This document shows, one piece after another, positions 33,624 to 42,092 of a stretch of 64,000 bases of DNA. The notes below the pieces were generated by a model. That model was not told the origin of the DNA. It saw nothing but the letters and a program-made list of their open reading frames with translations, and did not search any database. The stretch is from Vibrio mangrovi (GTDB lineage: Bacteria; Pseudomonadota; Gammaproteobacteria; Enterobacterales; Vibrionaceae). The first letter of the stretch is position 1. The number at the start of each line of letters is the position of its first letter. The position numbers and the translations under genes are program-made. The stretch spans positions 2,418,001-2,482,000 of the forward strand of contig NZ_AP024883.1 of the NCBI RefSeq assembly GCF_024346955.1, given 5' to 3'.

Positions 33624-34952
33624 ATGAACCCTGTCGTTATTTCAGTATGTATCATGCTGATACTTGCACTGCTTCGTGTGAACGTTGTCGTCGCACTTAC
33701 ATTCAGTGCCATTGTTGGCGGACTAGTTTCAGGCATGAGCCTGAATGAATCAGTCGCTGCATTTGAAAGTGGTCTCGGCGGCGGTGCAACAATTGCACTC
33801 AGCTACGCCATGCTCGGCGCATTTGCCGTTGCTATCTCTAAATCGGGTCTGACCGATTTAGTCGCCCATATGGTTATCCGGAAAATTCATGGTAAAGAAC
33901 AGCAGGAAGCCCAGACCGGATTGAAATATGCCGTGTTGGTCGCTTTAGTTCTGGTCACCATGTCTTCCCAGAACATCATCCCTGTCCATATCGCATTTAT
34001 TCCGATTCTGATTCCACCGTTGTTAGGCGTGTTTGCCAAACTCAAGCTGGATCGCCGTCTGGTGGCCTGTATTCTCACTTTTGGTCTGATTACACCTTAT
34101 ATGGTCCTCCCGGTCGGCTTCGGCGGCATCTTCCTGAAAGATATTCTGCTCAAAAATCTGCACGATAACGGGCTGGTCAGTGTCACTGCCGGACAGATTC
34201 CGACAGCAATGTTACTGCCCGGTGCCGGAATGGTTTTTGGACTGCTGCTGGCGATCTTCTTTAGTTACCGCAAACCCAGAGAATACCGTGAAACCGAATT
34301 AACCATCGTTCACAGCGAAGCAGAACACACAGTTCATGGCCGCTATATACTGACTGCCGCCATTGGCATCTTCGCTGCTCTGGGTGTGCAGCTGTTCACC
34401 GACTCTATGATCATCGGTGCTTTGACCGGCTTTATGATCTTTACCATCGGCGGCGTCATTGCCTGGAAAGAGACCCATGATGTCTTCACCAAAGGCGTTC
34501 ATATGATGGCGATGATCGGTTTTATTATGATTGCAGCAGCCGGTTTTGCCGCAGTAATGAAACAGACTGGCGGAGTTGAATCGCTGGTCACGTCACTGTC
34601 TCACAGTATCGGAGACAATAAACCGCTGGCTGCCCTGCTGATGCTTGTCGTCGGGCTACTGGTCACCATGGGAATCGGGTCTTCATTTTCTACCATTCCG
34701 ATTATCGCAACCATTTACGTTCCGCTGGCAGCCGCTTTCGGCTTTTCTCCGATGGCAACCGTAGCACTGGTCGGCACAGCCGCCGCACTGGGAGATGCCG
34801 GTTCACCGGCTTCTGACTCAACACTGGGCCCAACATCCGGCCTCAATGCCGACGGACAACATGAACATATCTGGGAAACGGTCGTTCCCACTTTCATCCA
34901 CTACAATATTCCACTGATTATTTTCGGCTGGATTGCTGCGATGACGCTGTAG
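33624..34952 (+). CDS. YuiF-like/NhaC-type Na+/H+ antiporter family transporter
   Basis: 442 residues with about 11-12 membrane helices. The family resembles Bacillus YuiF and the HI1107-type putative Na+/H+ antiporters, with conserved TMSSQNIIPVHIAFIPILIPPLL (about 113-134) and a C-terminal AAALGDAGSPASDSTLGPTSGLN (about 391-413). Some relatives have been proposed to transport amino acids such as histidine, so the substrate is not certain. ATG 33624 has GAGAATAGT upstream, a weak ribosome binding site. Ends in a good terminator. Confidence 0.82.
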   Translation: MNPVVISVCIMLILALLRVNVVVALTFSAIVGGLVSGMSLNESVAAFESGLGGGATIALSYAMLGAFAVAISKSGLTDLVAHMVIRKIHGKEQQEAQTGLKYAVLVALVLVTMSSQNIIPVHIAFIPILIPPLLGVFAKLKLDRRLVACILTFGLITPYMVLPVGFGGIFLKDILLKNLHDNGLVSVTAGQIPTAMLLPGAGMVFGLLLAIFFSYRKPREYRETELTIVHSEAEHTVHGRYILTAAIGIFAALGVQLFTDSMIIGALTGFMIFTIGGVIAWKETHDVFTKGVHMMAMIGFIMIAAAGFAAVMKQTGGVESLVTSLSHSIGDNKPLAALLMLVVGLLVTMGIGSSFSTIPIIATIYVPLAAAFGFSPMATVALVGTAAALGDAGSPASDSTLGPTSGLNADGQHEHIWETVVPTFIHYNIPLIIFGWIAAMTL

Positions 34953-34963
34953 TCAGCAACAAT

Positions 34964-35009
34964 ACCACCTGCCAATGATGATTTTTTATTTATGGCAGGT
35001 GGTTATTTC
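34964..35009 (+). terminator. Terminator after the YuiF-like gene
   Basis: Perfect 11-base arms ACCACCTGCCA (34964-34974) and TGGCAGGTGGT (34993-35003) with an 18-base T-rich loop, followed by TATTTCC. Confidence 0.7.
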
Positions 35010-35018
35010 CAAGTAACT

Positions 35019-35831
35019 TCACTTCGAGTCATTCTCTATCAACTGAAGCGCATAATCACGAACCACTCTGGCATTGTCTGCTACGTCTTTATCGCCACAC
35101 ACTTCACCACGATAACTCACTAAAGGTGATGAATATATTGGCAATCTAAGAGCTTCATAACTCATGACAGTTCCGGCATTACTACATTTGAATGCTCTGG
35201 CATAAGGCTTCAACTTATATCTGTTCTCAACTCTTACAGATCTTTTAAGTTTGCCGGCTAAGAGTGGAAACGGAAAGGTTTCCATATGTTGCGCCCAAGC
35301 TAAATGTCCAAATTCATGTTCCAGTATAGACAGCCTCGCATCGTCAGATAAAAGGACATAACTATTACTTAGTTCCACATTAGACCCTCCCATCGTACCA
35401 TCACCAAAAACTTTCATATAATAGGGTAAAATAAGAACATAAAATTCATGTGGGTCATCGATCAACTTTGATATATTCTGCTTTCCAGCTTTTTCTTTCA
35501 ATCGATGATGGATTTCATCAAAATACGCATCTCTTGGAAGATTTAGATTTACCTGATTGACAACATATGAGGAACGTACCATTGGAATACATGAGTTTTT
35601 TAATACGCTATTCGAATAATCAATAAATTCTTTTACTCGATTTTTCATGTATTCAAAATCAACAGAATCGTCTATATAAAATGTCACTTTCGTGTCGAAT
35701 AGCTTGTCTCTCAATTGACATTCAGGTAGCACCAGTTTATCTAACTGCAACTCAGTTTTATCTGGTTTATATATTATAAATAAGAAAAGTATTACCAATA
35801 TGGTGATAGCTAACCATCGTTTAAACTTCAT
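35019..35831 (-). CDS. Membrane-anchored metzincin-like zinc protease, hypothetical
   Basis: 270 residues from ATG 35831, which has ATAGGG five bases upstream; an ATG five codons earlier lacks a site. An N-terminal membrane segment (about 7-21, ILVILFLFII) anchors a domain facing the periplasm. It carries H172-E-F-G-H176-x5-H182, i.e. HExxHxxxxxH, and a later VMSY that resembles the Met-turn of metzincins, so a zinc peptidase is likely. The glycine usual before the third histidine is absent. The gene is AT-richer than its neighbours and isolated, which suggests transfer. Substrate unknown. Confidence 0.72.
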   Translation of the reverse strand: MKFKRWLAITILVILFLFIIYKPDKTELQLDKLVLPECQLRDKLFDTKVTFYIDDSVDFEYMKNRVKEFIDYSNSVLKNSCIPMVRSSYVVNQVNLNLPRDAYFDEIHHRLKEKAGKQNISKLIDDPHEFYVLILPYYMKVFGDGTMGGSNVELSNSYVLLSDDARLSILEHEFGHLAWAQHMETFPFPLLAGKLKRSVRVENRYKLKPYARAFKCSNAGTVMSYEALRLPIYSSPLVSYRGEVCGDKDVADNARVVRDYALQLIENDSK

Positions 35832-36149
35832 AATAACCCTATTCATATAAGCAATAGCATATTCGTAAGTAACCTGAAAAATGAAGGAGATACTAATAAG
35901 GCATGACCTAAATAAACAAATAGTCTATCCCGTTATCTGGATATTATGAAGCTGTTCTGAATATAAGATATTAGTATAAAATTAAACACAATAGCGAAGG
36001 ACTATAGCATCATTTCTCATATTATACTAACGGCACATACAGAATTAAAATTTAGAAAAAAGGCTTCCAATCAGGAAGCCTCTTTAATGATATCGCCAAC
36101 ATCAGTTTGTTATTATTCGCACGCATGAGCGATGAAGAAACTAAAAGTC
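35832..36149. other. AT-rich intergenic region
   Basis: About 320 bases holding the promoter side of the metzincin-like gene and, at its right end, the purF terminator. Nothing else recognised. Confidence 0.5.
36055..36084 (-). terminator. Terminator of cvpA-purF
   Basis: Stem AGGCTTCC (36061-36068) and GGAAGCCT (36074-36081) with 5-base loop; on the minus strand the stem is followed by TTTTTC. Confidence 0.88.
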
Positions 36150-37664
36150 TTAGTTTTCTTCGTTATAAAGTTCCAGGTTTGCCAGCTCCTGCTGAATCTC
36201 TTTCTGTACTTTGGCATCATCGCTTCTCATGGCTTCAAGATAATCCAGATAAGTCTGATCGATATCACCAGTGACATATTCACCATTGAATACAGAAGTC
36301 TCAAAGCGACTGATATTCGGATTGCCGATACCGACAGCTGCAACTAAATCTTCAATAGTCTGGAAAATTAACGCATCCGCACCAATCTGGCGGCAAATCG
36401 AGTCATTATCCCGGCCATGAGCAATGAGCTCATTCGCACTTGGCATGTCGATCCCGTAAACGTTCGGGAAACGAATTTCCGGCGCTGCCGAAACCATATA
36501 AACCTTTCTCGCGCCTGAATCACGGGCCATTTCAATGATCTGTTCTGATGTTGTGCCACGTACAATCGAGTCATCCACCAGCAGAACATTTTTATCTTTA
36601 AATTCAGAACGAATCGCATTGAGTTTTCTGCGCACTGATTTCCGGCGCTGCTGCTGACCCGGCATAATGAATGTCCGGCCAACATAACGGTTTTTCACAA
36701 ATCCCTGACGATATGGCTTATCAAGTGCCTGAGCAATTTGCAGGGCAATATCACAAGAAGTTTCAGGGATAGGAATAACCACATCAATATCTAAGTCAGC
36801 GTAATCCTGTTTGATCCGCTCACCCAGCTTTTTACCCATCTCAACCCGGGCGCTATATACGGAGATCTGATCGATAAAAGAATCCGGACGGGCAAAGTAA
36901 ACAAATTCGAAAATACACGGATTCAACTGAGGATGATCCGCGCACTGATGGGTATAAAGTTTGCCGTCAAAAGTAGCATATACGGCTTCACCCGGCGCGA
37001 CATCCCGCATGAACTCAAATCCAACGGCATCAAGTGCGACGGACTCCGAAGCAACCATATATTCAGTCTGGCCTTCAACTTCACGCTTACCCAGACACAG
37101 CGGACGAATTCCATTCGGATCTCGGAAAGCAATCATGCCATGACCGATGATCATCGCCACAACCGCATAGGCGCCTTTAATAGTTCGGTGAACACTCGCT
37201 ACGGCCCGGAATACATCTTCAGTGGTGACATTACCTTTGACCGTATCAATCTCATGGGCCAGGACATTCAGCAATACTTCTGAGTCGGAAGTCGTATTCA
37301 CATGGCGGCGATCTTTCTCAAATAACTTATCCCGCACATACTGGGCATTGGTTAAATTACCATTATGGGCCAGTGTGATACCAAATGGTGAGTTCACATA
37401 GAAAGGCTGAGCCTCAGATGCACTTGAACTCCCGGCAGTCGGATAACGAACATGCCCGATACCTACAGTTCCCTGAAGGCGTTGCATATGCTTTGCAGCA
37501 AATACATCTTTCACCAATCCATTCGCTTTACGCAGACGAAAACGATTGCTATCTATGGTACAAATACCAGCGGCGTCTTGGCCCCGATGCTGTAACACAG
37601 TTAAAGCATCATAGATGGACTGGTTGACAAGCGTTGAACCAACAATTCCAACAATACCACACAT
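36150..37664 (-). CDS. purF: Amidophosphoribosyltransferase
   Basis: 504 residues. After removal of Met, Cys1 (MCGIVGIVG) is the glutaminase nucleophile of the Ntn domain; LQHRGQDAAGI and HNGNLTN are visible. The C-terminal phosphoribosyltransferase domain has the PRPP motif VLLVDDSIVRGTTSEQI (about 364-380). It catalyses the first committed step of purine synthesis. Follows cvpA by 35 bases, as in E. coli, under a PurR operator. Confidence 0.98.
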   Translation of the reverse strand: MCGIVGIVGSTLVNQSIYDALTVLQHRGQDAAGICTIDSNRFRLRKANGLVKDVFAAKHMQRLQGTVGIGHVRYPTAGSSSASEAQPFYVNSPFGITLAHNGNLTNAQYVRDKLFEKDRRHVNTTSDSEVLLNVLAHEIDTVKGNVTTEDVFRAVASVHRTIKGAYAVVAMIIGHGMIAFRDPNGIRPLCLGKREVEGQTEYMVASESVALDAVGFEFMRDVAPGEAVYATFDGKLYTHQCADHPQLNPCIFEFVYFARPDSFIDQISVYSARVEMGKKLGERIKQDYADLDIDVVIPIPETSCDIALQIAQALDKPYRQGFVKNRYVGRTFIMPGQQQRRKSVRRKLNAIRSEFKDKNVLLVDDSIVRGTTSEQIIEMARDSGARKVYMVSAAPEIRFPNVYGIDMPSANELIAHGRDNDSICRQIGADALIFQTIEDLVAAVGIGNPNISRFETSVFNGEYVTGDIDQTYLDYLEAMRSDDAKVQKEIQQELANLELYNEEN

Positions 37665-37699
37665 GTCTTAATCCTCGATTTGCGACACTACCAGTCGGT

Positions 37700-38191
37700 T
37701 CAGACCGTACCGGTAAGAAAACTAGATGATGTTTTCAGATGTTCGAAAAACTGCACAATGATCCAACGAAATTGTGGCACTAATTGTGAGTTTTCCCACC
37801 ATTCTGAACTTGGAAACGTGGTAAACGCATCCATAAAAAACAGAACTGCAGAAATAATCAAAACGCCCCGGAGTCCGCCAAAAACGACCCCGAGCACACG
37901 ATCTGTCCCTGAGAGCCCTGTTTTTTGTACAAGCTGGGCAATGACATAATTCACAAGCGCCCCAACAAGTAGCGTTGCAACAAACAACGCGGCAATCGCA
38001 GCACCATTACGAAACATGTCATCCCGGATATTTGTAAAATAAACAGCCAGTTTAGGGTAATAGTGGCTCGCAATAAAAAATGCAAGCAGCCAGGTTCCCA
38101 ATGACAATGCCTCTTTCGCAAAACCGCGAATCAGGCTAATCAGTGCTGACAGGCCAATCACACTTAAAATGACAATATCTAACCAGTTCAT
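37700..38191 (-). CDS. cvpA: CvpA family inner-membrane protein
   Basis: 163 residues with four membrane helices (starting LDIVILSVIGLSALISLIRG). CvpA is needed for colicin V production and for resistance to bile and envelope stress in enteric bacteria and vibrios; its molecular activity is unsettled. Co-transcribed with purF and preceded by the PurR operator. Confidence 0.95.
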   Translation of the reverse strand: MNWLDIVILSVIGLSALISLIRGFAKEALSLGTWLLAFFIASHYYPKLAVYFTNIRDDMFRNGAAIAALFVATLLVGALVNYVIAQLVQKTGLSGTDRVLGVVFGGLRGVLIISAVLFFMDAFTTFPSSEWWENSQLVPQFRWIIVQFFEHLKTSSSFLTGTV

Positions 38192-38239
38192 ACATTCACT
38201 TATTCTAAGATGGCGCGCATTTTAACAGAAAAAATGCCG

Positions 38240-38255
38240 ACGCAAACGTTTTCTT
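38240..38255. promoter_or_regulatory. PurR operator for cvpA-purF
   Basis: ACGCAAACGTTTTCTT matches the PurR consensus ANGCAANCGNTTNCNT at all fixed positions. It lies about 50 bases upstream of cvpA and touches the end of dedD, the same arrangement as in E. coli. Confidence 0.88.
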
Positions 38256-38805
38256 ACGGATTTAGCGGTTTAAATTTGAGCAGTTGGCCTTTTGAACCTG
38301 TAATCTTTTCCAGTTCAGTCAGTTGCCGTTCCATTTTACTTTTTGAAACGTCAGGCCCGATAATCACCCGGGTATAACCATTTTCCTGTTTGGTATGCGC
38401 CTGATAACCCCGCTTTTGCAAATCCGCGACCAATTTCTTCGCATTGTCACTGTTTTTCAGCGCCATCAACTGAATAATCCAGCCACTATCCTGATAGTCA
38501 TTTGATTCAGGGACGTCATGAGTCTGAACGGGTACCACATCATCCGACGAAGCAACCTGGCTATCTTCTGCAGCCTCAACCGGAGAAGCCGGCAAGGAAA
38601 GGTCATCTGTTTCCGGCTCTAATATTTCATACTGCCCGACTTCTTTATCACTATCAGGTTTGTCAACATCAGGCTTCAGTGGAATACTGGCTACATCCTC
38701 TTTGTAATGCGATTTCTGTCCATCCAGAATATCCGGAAGGATAATGACACCAAGAGCAACCAATACAACGGTTCCAACTAAACGACTTTGGAATCGGCTT
38801 GCCAT
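38254..38805 (-). CDS. dedD: SPOR-domain cell division protein DedD
   Basis: 183 residues: N-terminal membrane helix (about 10-27, VGTVVLVALGVIILPDIL), an acidic low-complexity linker, and a C-terminal SPOR domain (about 108-183; WIIQLMALKNSDNAKKLVADLQKRGY) that binds denuded septal peptidoglycan. It helps constriction at mid-cell. Located between folC and cvpA in the conserved order; 6 bases after folC. Confidence 0.93.
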   Translation of the reverse strand: MASRFQSRLVGTVVLVALGVIILPDILDGQKSHYKEDVASIPLKPDVDKPDSDKEVGQYEILEPETDDLSLPASPVEAAEDSQVASSDDVVPVQTHDVPESNDYQDSGWIIQLMALKNSDNAKKLVADLQKRGYQAHTKQENGYTRVIIGPDVSKSKMERQLTELEKITGSKGQLLKFKPLNP

Positions 38806-38811
38806 CTCTGT

Positions 38812-40074
38812 TTACACTCCTCGTTTATTCCAAAAATCCAACACTTCTCCAACCGTGAGAAACGAACCGGCGACAATGATGACATCATTCTCATCTGCCC
38901 GTGTCATCGCAGCTTTAAAAGCATTGACCGGGGATTCATAAGTCTGGCTGGGAACAGGAATGTGACTATGTAACTCACTGGCCAGTGCGGCCCGCGGACC
39001 ATCCAGCGATGCCGGATACCAGTGATGAATTACTGGCGCTAAAGCAGCAATAGTCTCCTGAATATCCTTATCATGTAACATTCCAATCACCAGATGAATC
39101 TTCTTACCGGGAAAGCGTAGTTCAATCTGTGATGTCAGATAGTGTGCCGAGTGCGGATTGTGTGCCACATCCAGCAAAATCACCGGCTGATCGCTGAGCT
39201 GCTGCATTCTCCCCGGCAGGCTGGCTTTCTCCAATCCTTCAACAATATCAACATCACTGATCTCCAAACCAGCACATCCAAGCGCCATCAATGCTGTCGC
39301 CGCATTCGGCAACGGCAATTGAGGCTTAGGTAAGTCACGAAGATCAAAAGCGCCATGACTCCAGTGCCATACATCATCAGCCACCTGATAATCAAACTGA
39401 ATGCCAACCTGAAACAGTTCCGCACCGATTTCATCTGCATAAGCAGCAACCGTTGCCGGAGGATGAGGTTCACCACACACAGCCGGCCGGCCGGCACGGA
39501 ATATACCTGCCTTTTCATAGCCAATCTGAGCAAGATCACTGCCCAGCCAGTCCACATGGTCAATCGCTAAGCTGGTAATGACGGATACATCATGTTCAAC
39601 CACATTAGTAGCATCCAGACGCCCGCCTAAACCGACTTCCAGAATCGCAACATCAACACCCTCTTCCTGCAATAGGCGAAAGGCCGCCAACGTCCCGAAC
39701 TCAAAGAAACTCAGACTGGTTGCTCCCCGCTGCTTCTCTATAAAATCAAACGCGTACGTATGTTTTTCATCAGCGAGAATCTCACCATTGATTCTGACAC
39801 GTTCGTTATAGCTAATAAGATGTGGAGAACTATAGACACCAACCGTGTACCCTGCAGCAAGCAGAATGGACTCAAGAATAGCACAGGTGGAACCTTTACC
39901 ATTTGTTCCGGCAACCGTAATAATTGTGGGGGCTGGTTTTGAAAGACTGGCTTTTTGGGCCACGGCCTGAACGCGCTCAAGGCCTAAATCTATTGACGAA
40001 TTATGGATACTTGATAAGTAATCAAGCCACATCGGTAGTGAAGATGTGGCTTGTGGTATAGCGTTCTGACTCAT
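38812..40074 (-). CDS. folC: Dihydrofolate synthase/folylpolyglutamate synthase
   Basis: 420 residues, Mur-ligase fold. P-loop ITVAGTNGKGSTCAILE (about 52-68), the omega-loop/conserved lysine region, VSVITSLAIDHVDWLG and the C-terminal VILLDVAHNPHS. It adds glutamate to dihydropteroate and to tetrahydrofolates. Downstream of accD by 36 bases. Confidence 0.97.
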   Translation of the reverse strand: MSQNAIPQATSSLPMWLDYLSSIHNSSIDLGLERVQAVAQKASLSKPAPTIITVAGTNGKGSTCAILESILLAAGYTVGVYSSPHLISYNERVRINGEILADEKHTYAFDFIEKQRGATSLSFFEFGTLAAFRLLQEEGVDVAILEVGLGGRLDATNVVEHDVSVITSLAIDHVDWLGSDLAQIGYEKAGIFRAGRPAVCGEPHPPATVAAYADEIGAELFQVGIQFDYQVADDVWHWSHGAFDLRDLPKPQLPLPNAATALMALGCAGLEISDVDIVEGLEKASLPGRMQQLSDQPVILLDVAHNPHSAHYLTSQIELRFPGKKIHLVIGMLHDKDIQETIAALAPVIHHWYPASLDGPRAALASELHSHIPVPSQTYESPVNAFKAAMTRADENDVIIVAGSFLTVGEVLDFWNKRGV

Positions 40075-40110
40075 TAAACAAACATAATGTTGAAATATGG
40101 GAGAACTACT

Positions 40111-41025
40111 TTACTCTTTTTTTCCTGCTTCTGGTACCGCATAAGCGCTATCATTTCCGGATTCTGCAGGATGAGCCGGATAATTCATCATCTTACCAAG
40201 TAAACCGGCAACCTGTGCCCGCATCTCACGGCGGTCAACGATCATATCAATGGCTCCATGCTCCAGCAGGAACTCACTCCGTTGGAAGCCTTCGGGTAAG
40301 TCTTCACGCACAGTCTGTTCAATAACCCGGCGACCAGCAAAGCCGATAACTGCTTTCGGTTCACCAATATTGATATCACCCAACATAGCCAGACTGGCAG
40401 AAACACCACCCATTGTCGGATCAGTCATCACAGAAATAAACGGCAATCCATTCTGAGACAAACGCTCTAATGCGGCGCTGGTTTTCGCCATTTGCATCAG
40501 AGACATTAACGCTTCCTGCATCCGGGCACCACCACTGGCAGAAAAACAGATTAAACCGCACTTAGCTTCAATCGCAGCTTCTACCGCTTTAACAAAACGG
40601 GCGCCGACAACTGACCCCATGGAACCAGCCATAAAAGAGAACTCAAATGCGCAGGCAACCAGAGGATATCCGTAAAGTTCACCTTTCATAACAACCAGAG
40701 CATCTTTCTCACCGCTGCTCTTCTGCGCCGCAGCAAGACGCTCTTTATAGCGTTTTGAGTCTCTGAATTTTAATTTGTCCTGAGGCTCCAGAGTATCCCC
40801 GATTTCATGACGGTTATATTCATCAAGAAATGTTTCCAGACGACGGCGCGCTTTCATCCGCATGTGGTGGTTACATTTCGGGCAAACCTCTAAATTACGT
40901 TCTAACTCAGCATAATAAAGCACTTGTTCACAAGACGTACATTTTGTCCAAACACCTTCAGGAATCGATGCTTTTCGTGAACTGACAATATTGCTTTTCT
41001 CTAAAATCTTTTCAAGCCAACTCAT
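40111..41025 (-). CDS. accD: Acetyl-CoA carboxylase carboxyltransferase subunit beta
   Basis: 304 residues. N-terminal zinc ribbon C-x2-C...C-x2-C (CTSCEQVLYYAELERNLEVCPKCN, two halves within residues 28-50) and the crotonase-fold carboxyltransferase domain with SASGGARMQEALMSLMQMAKTSAAL. With AccA it moves the carboxyl group from biotin to acetyl-CoA to form malonyl-CoA. In the truA-accD-folC order of enterics. Confidence 0.97.
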   Translation of the reverse strand: MSWLEKILEKSNIVSSRKASIPEGVWTKCTSCEQVLYYAELERNLEVCPKCNHHMRMKARRRLETFLDEYNRHEIGDTLEPQDKLKFRDSKRYKERLAAAQKSSGEKDALVVMKGELYGYPLVACAFEFSFMAGSMGSVVGARFVKAVEAAIEAKCGLICFSASGGARMQEALMSLMQMAKTSAALERLSQNGLPFISVMTDPTMGGVSASLAMLGDINIGEPKAVIGFAGRRVIEQTVREDLPEGFQRSEFLLEHGAIDMIVDRREMRAQVAGLLGKMMNYPAHPAESGNDSAYAVPEAGKKE

Positions 41026-41167
41026 GGAAGACCCTTACTCCTCTCCCTTACAACTGCAAGAGAAAATTATTCGATAACAAACACCAAAAGGATTAAATCA
41101 CATAAACCTCTGTATGTTGACAAAAAACTGGTTGTACCTTCGTCAGGCCGCCCGACAATAGCCTGAT

Positions 41168-41989
41168 TTAATTCTTTGAACCGCTTTCTATCGATTCGTT
41201 CAGATAATCAGGCAGAAACAGTGGACCGACAGGCTGTACCGGCAAACTGAACTCTTCCGGATACTCAACTTCGACCAGATAAAGTCCCTCGGCCTTTGCT
41301 GTCGCAGCAGCAAGCTTCCGGTCTTTTGCATTTAACAGCCATTGAATCCACTCAGGCTCTTGTTCACCCCGGCCTACGGCAATCAGACTTCCGGCAATAT
41401 TTCTGACCATATGATGTACAAATGCATTTGCTTTAATATCAATCACAACATAACGGTTGTGTCGGGTCACCTGCAAATGCATCACATTACGCCATGGACT
41501 ACGGGACTGGCAATGAACCGCTCTGAAAGAGGTAAAATCATTCTCTCCCAGCAAAAACTGTCCGGCCTGATGCATTTTTTCCACGCATAAGTCACCATGG
41601 TAGTGACTGACGCCAGCAGACAAAATTGCAGGCCGCAAGTTATCATTATATATCACATAGCGATAACGTCGTGCCGTTGCAGAAAAACGGGCATGAAATG
41701 AATCCGGAACATCCTGAGCCCACCGGATTGCAATATCCCGGGGTAAATTCGCATTGACACCCATCGTCCATGCGGCAACTTTTCTCTGTACGCTGGTATC
41801 AAAATGTACAACTTGTCCCGTACCGTGCACACCGGCATCGGTTCGGCCGGCACACTGAACCTCAACCGGATGATTCGCCACCTGGCTCAATGCTTTTTCC
41901 AGAGCTTCCTGAACACTTGGAACTTCCCGTTGGCGTTGCCAGCCATAATAATGAGCGCCGTGATACTCAACACCTAAAGCGATTCTCAT
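41168..41989 (-). CDS. truA: tRNA pseudouridine(38-40) synthase TruA
   Basis: 273 residues from the second of two adjacent ATGs (41989), which gives MRIALGVEYHG and better spacing from GAGAAG. The catalytic aspartate is in CAGRTDAGVHGTGQVVHF (about 54-71). It modifies positions 38-40 in the anticodon arm of many tRNAs. Single gene between fimV and accD, conserved order. Confidence 0.97.
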   Translation of the reverse strand: MRIALGVEYHGAHYYGWQRQREVPSVQEALEKALSQVANHPVEVQCAGRTDAGVHGTGQVVHFDTSVQRKVAAWTMGVNANLPRDIAIRWAQDVPDSFHARFSATARRYRYVIYNDNLRPAILSAGVSHYHGDLCVEKMHQAGQFLLGENDFTSFRAVHCQSRSPWRNVMHLQVTRHNRYVVIDIKANAFVHHMVRNIAGSLIAVGRGEQEPEWIQWLLNAKDRKLAAATAKAEGLYLVEVEYPEEFSLPVQPVGPLFLPDYLNESIESGSKN

Positions 41990-42092
41990 CATCTACTTCT
42001 CTTATAAAACAGGCCCGGCAGTATAATCGCAAATACTGAAAATTTCTAATCGACAGTAACTCATATTTCTGCATCAACCAGGGTGTGTTCCA

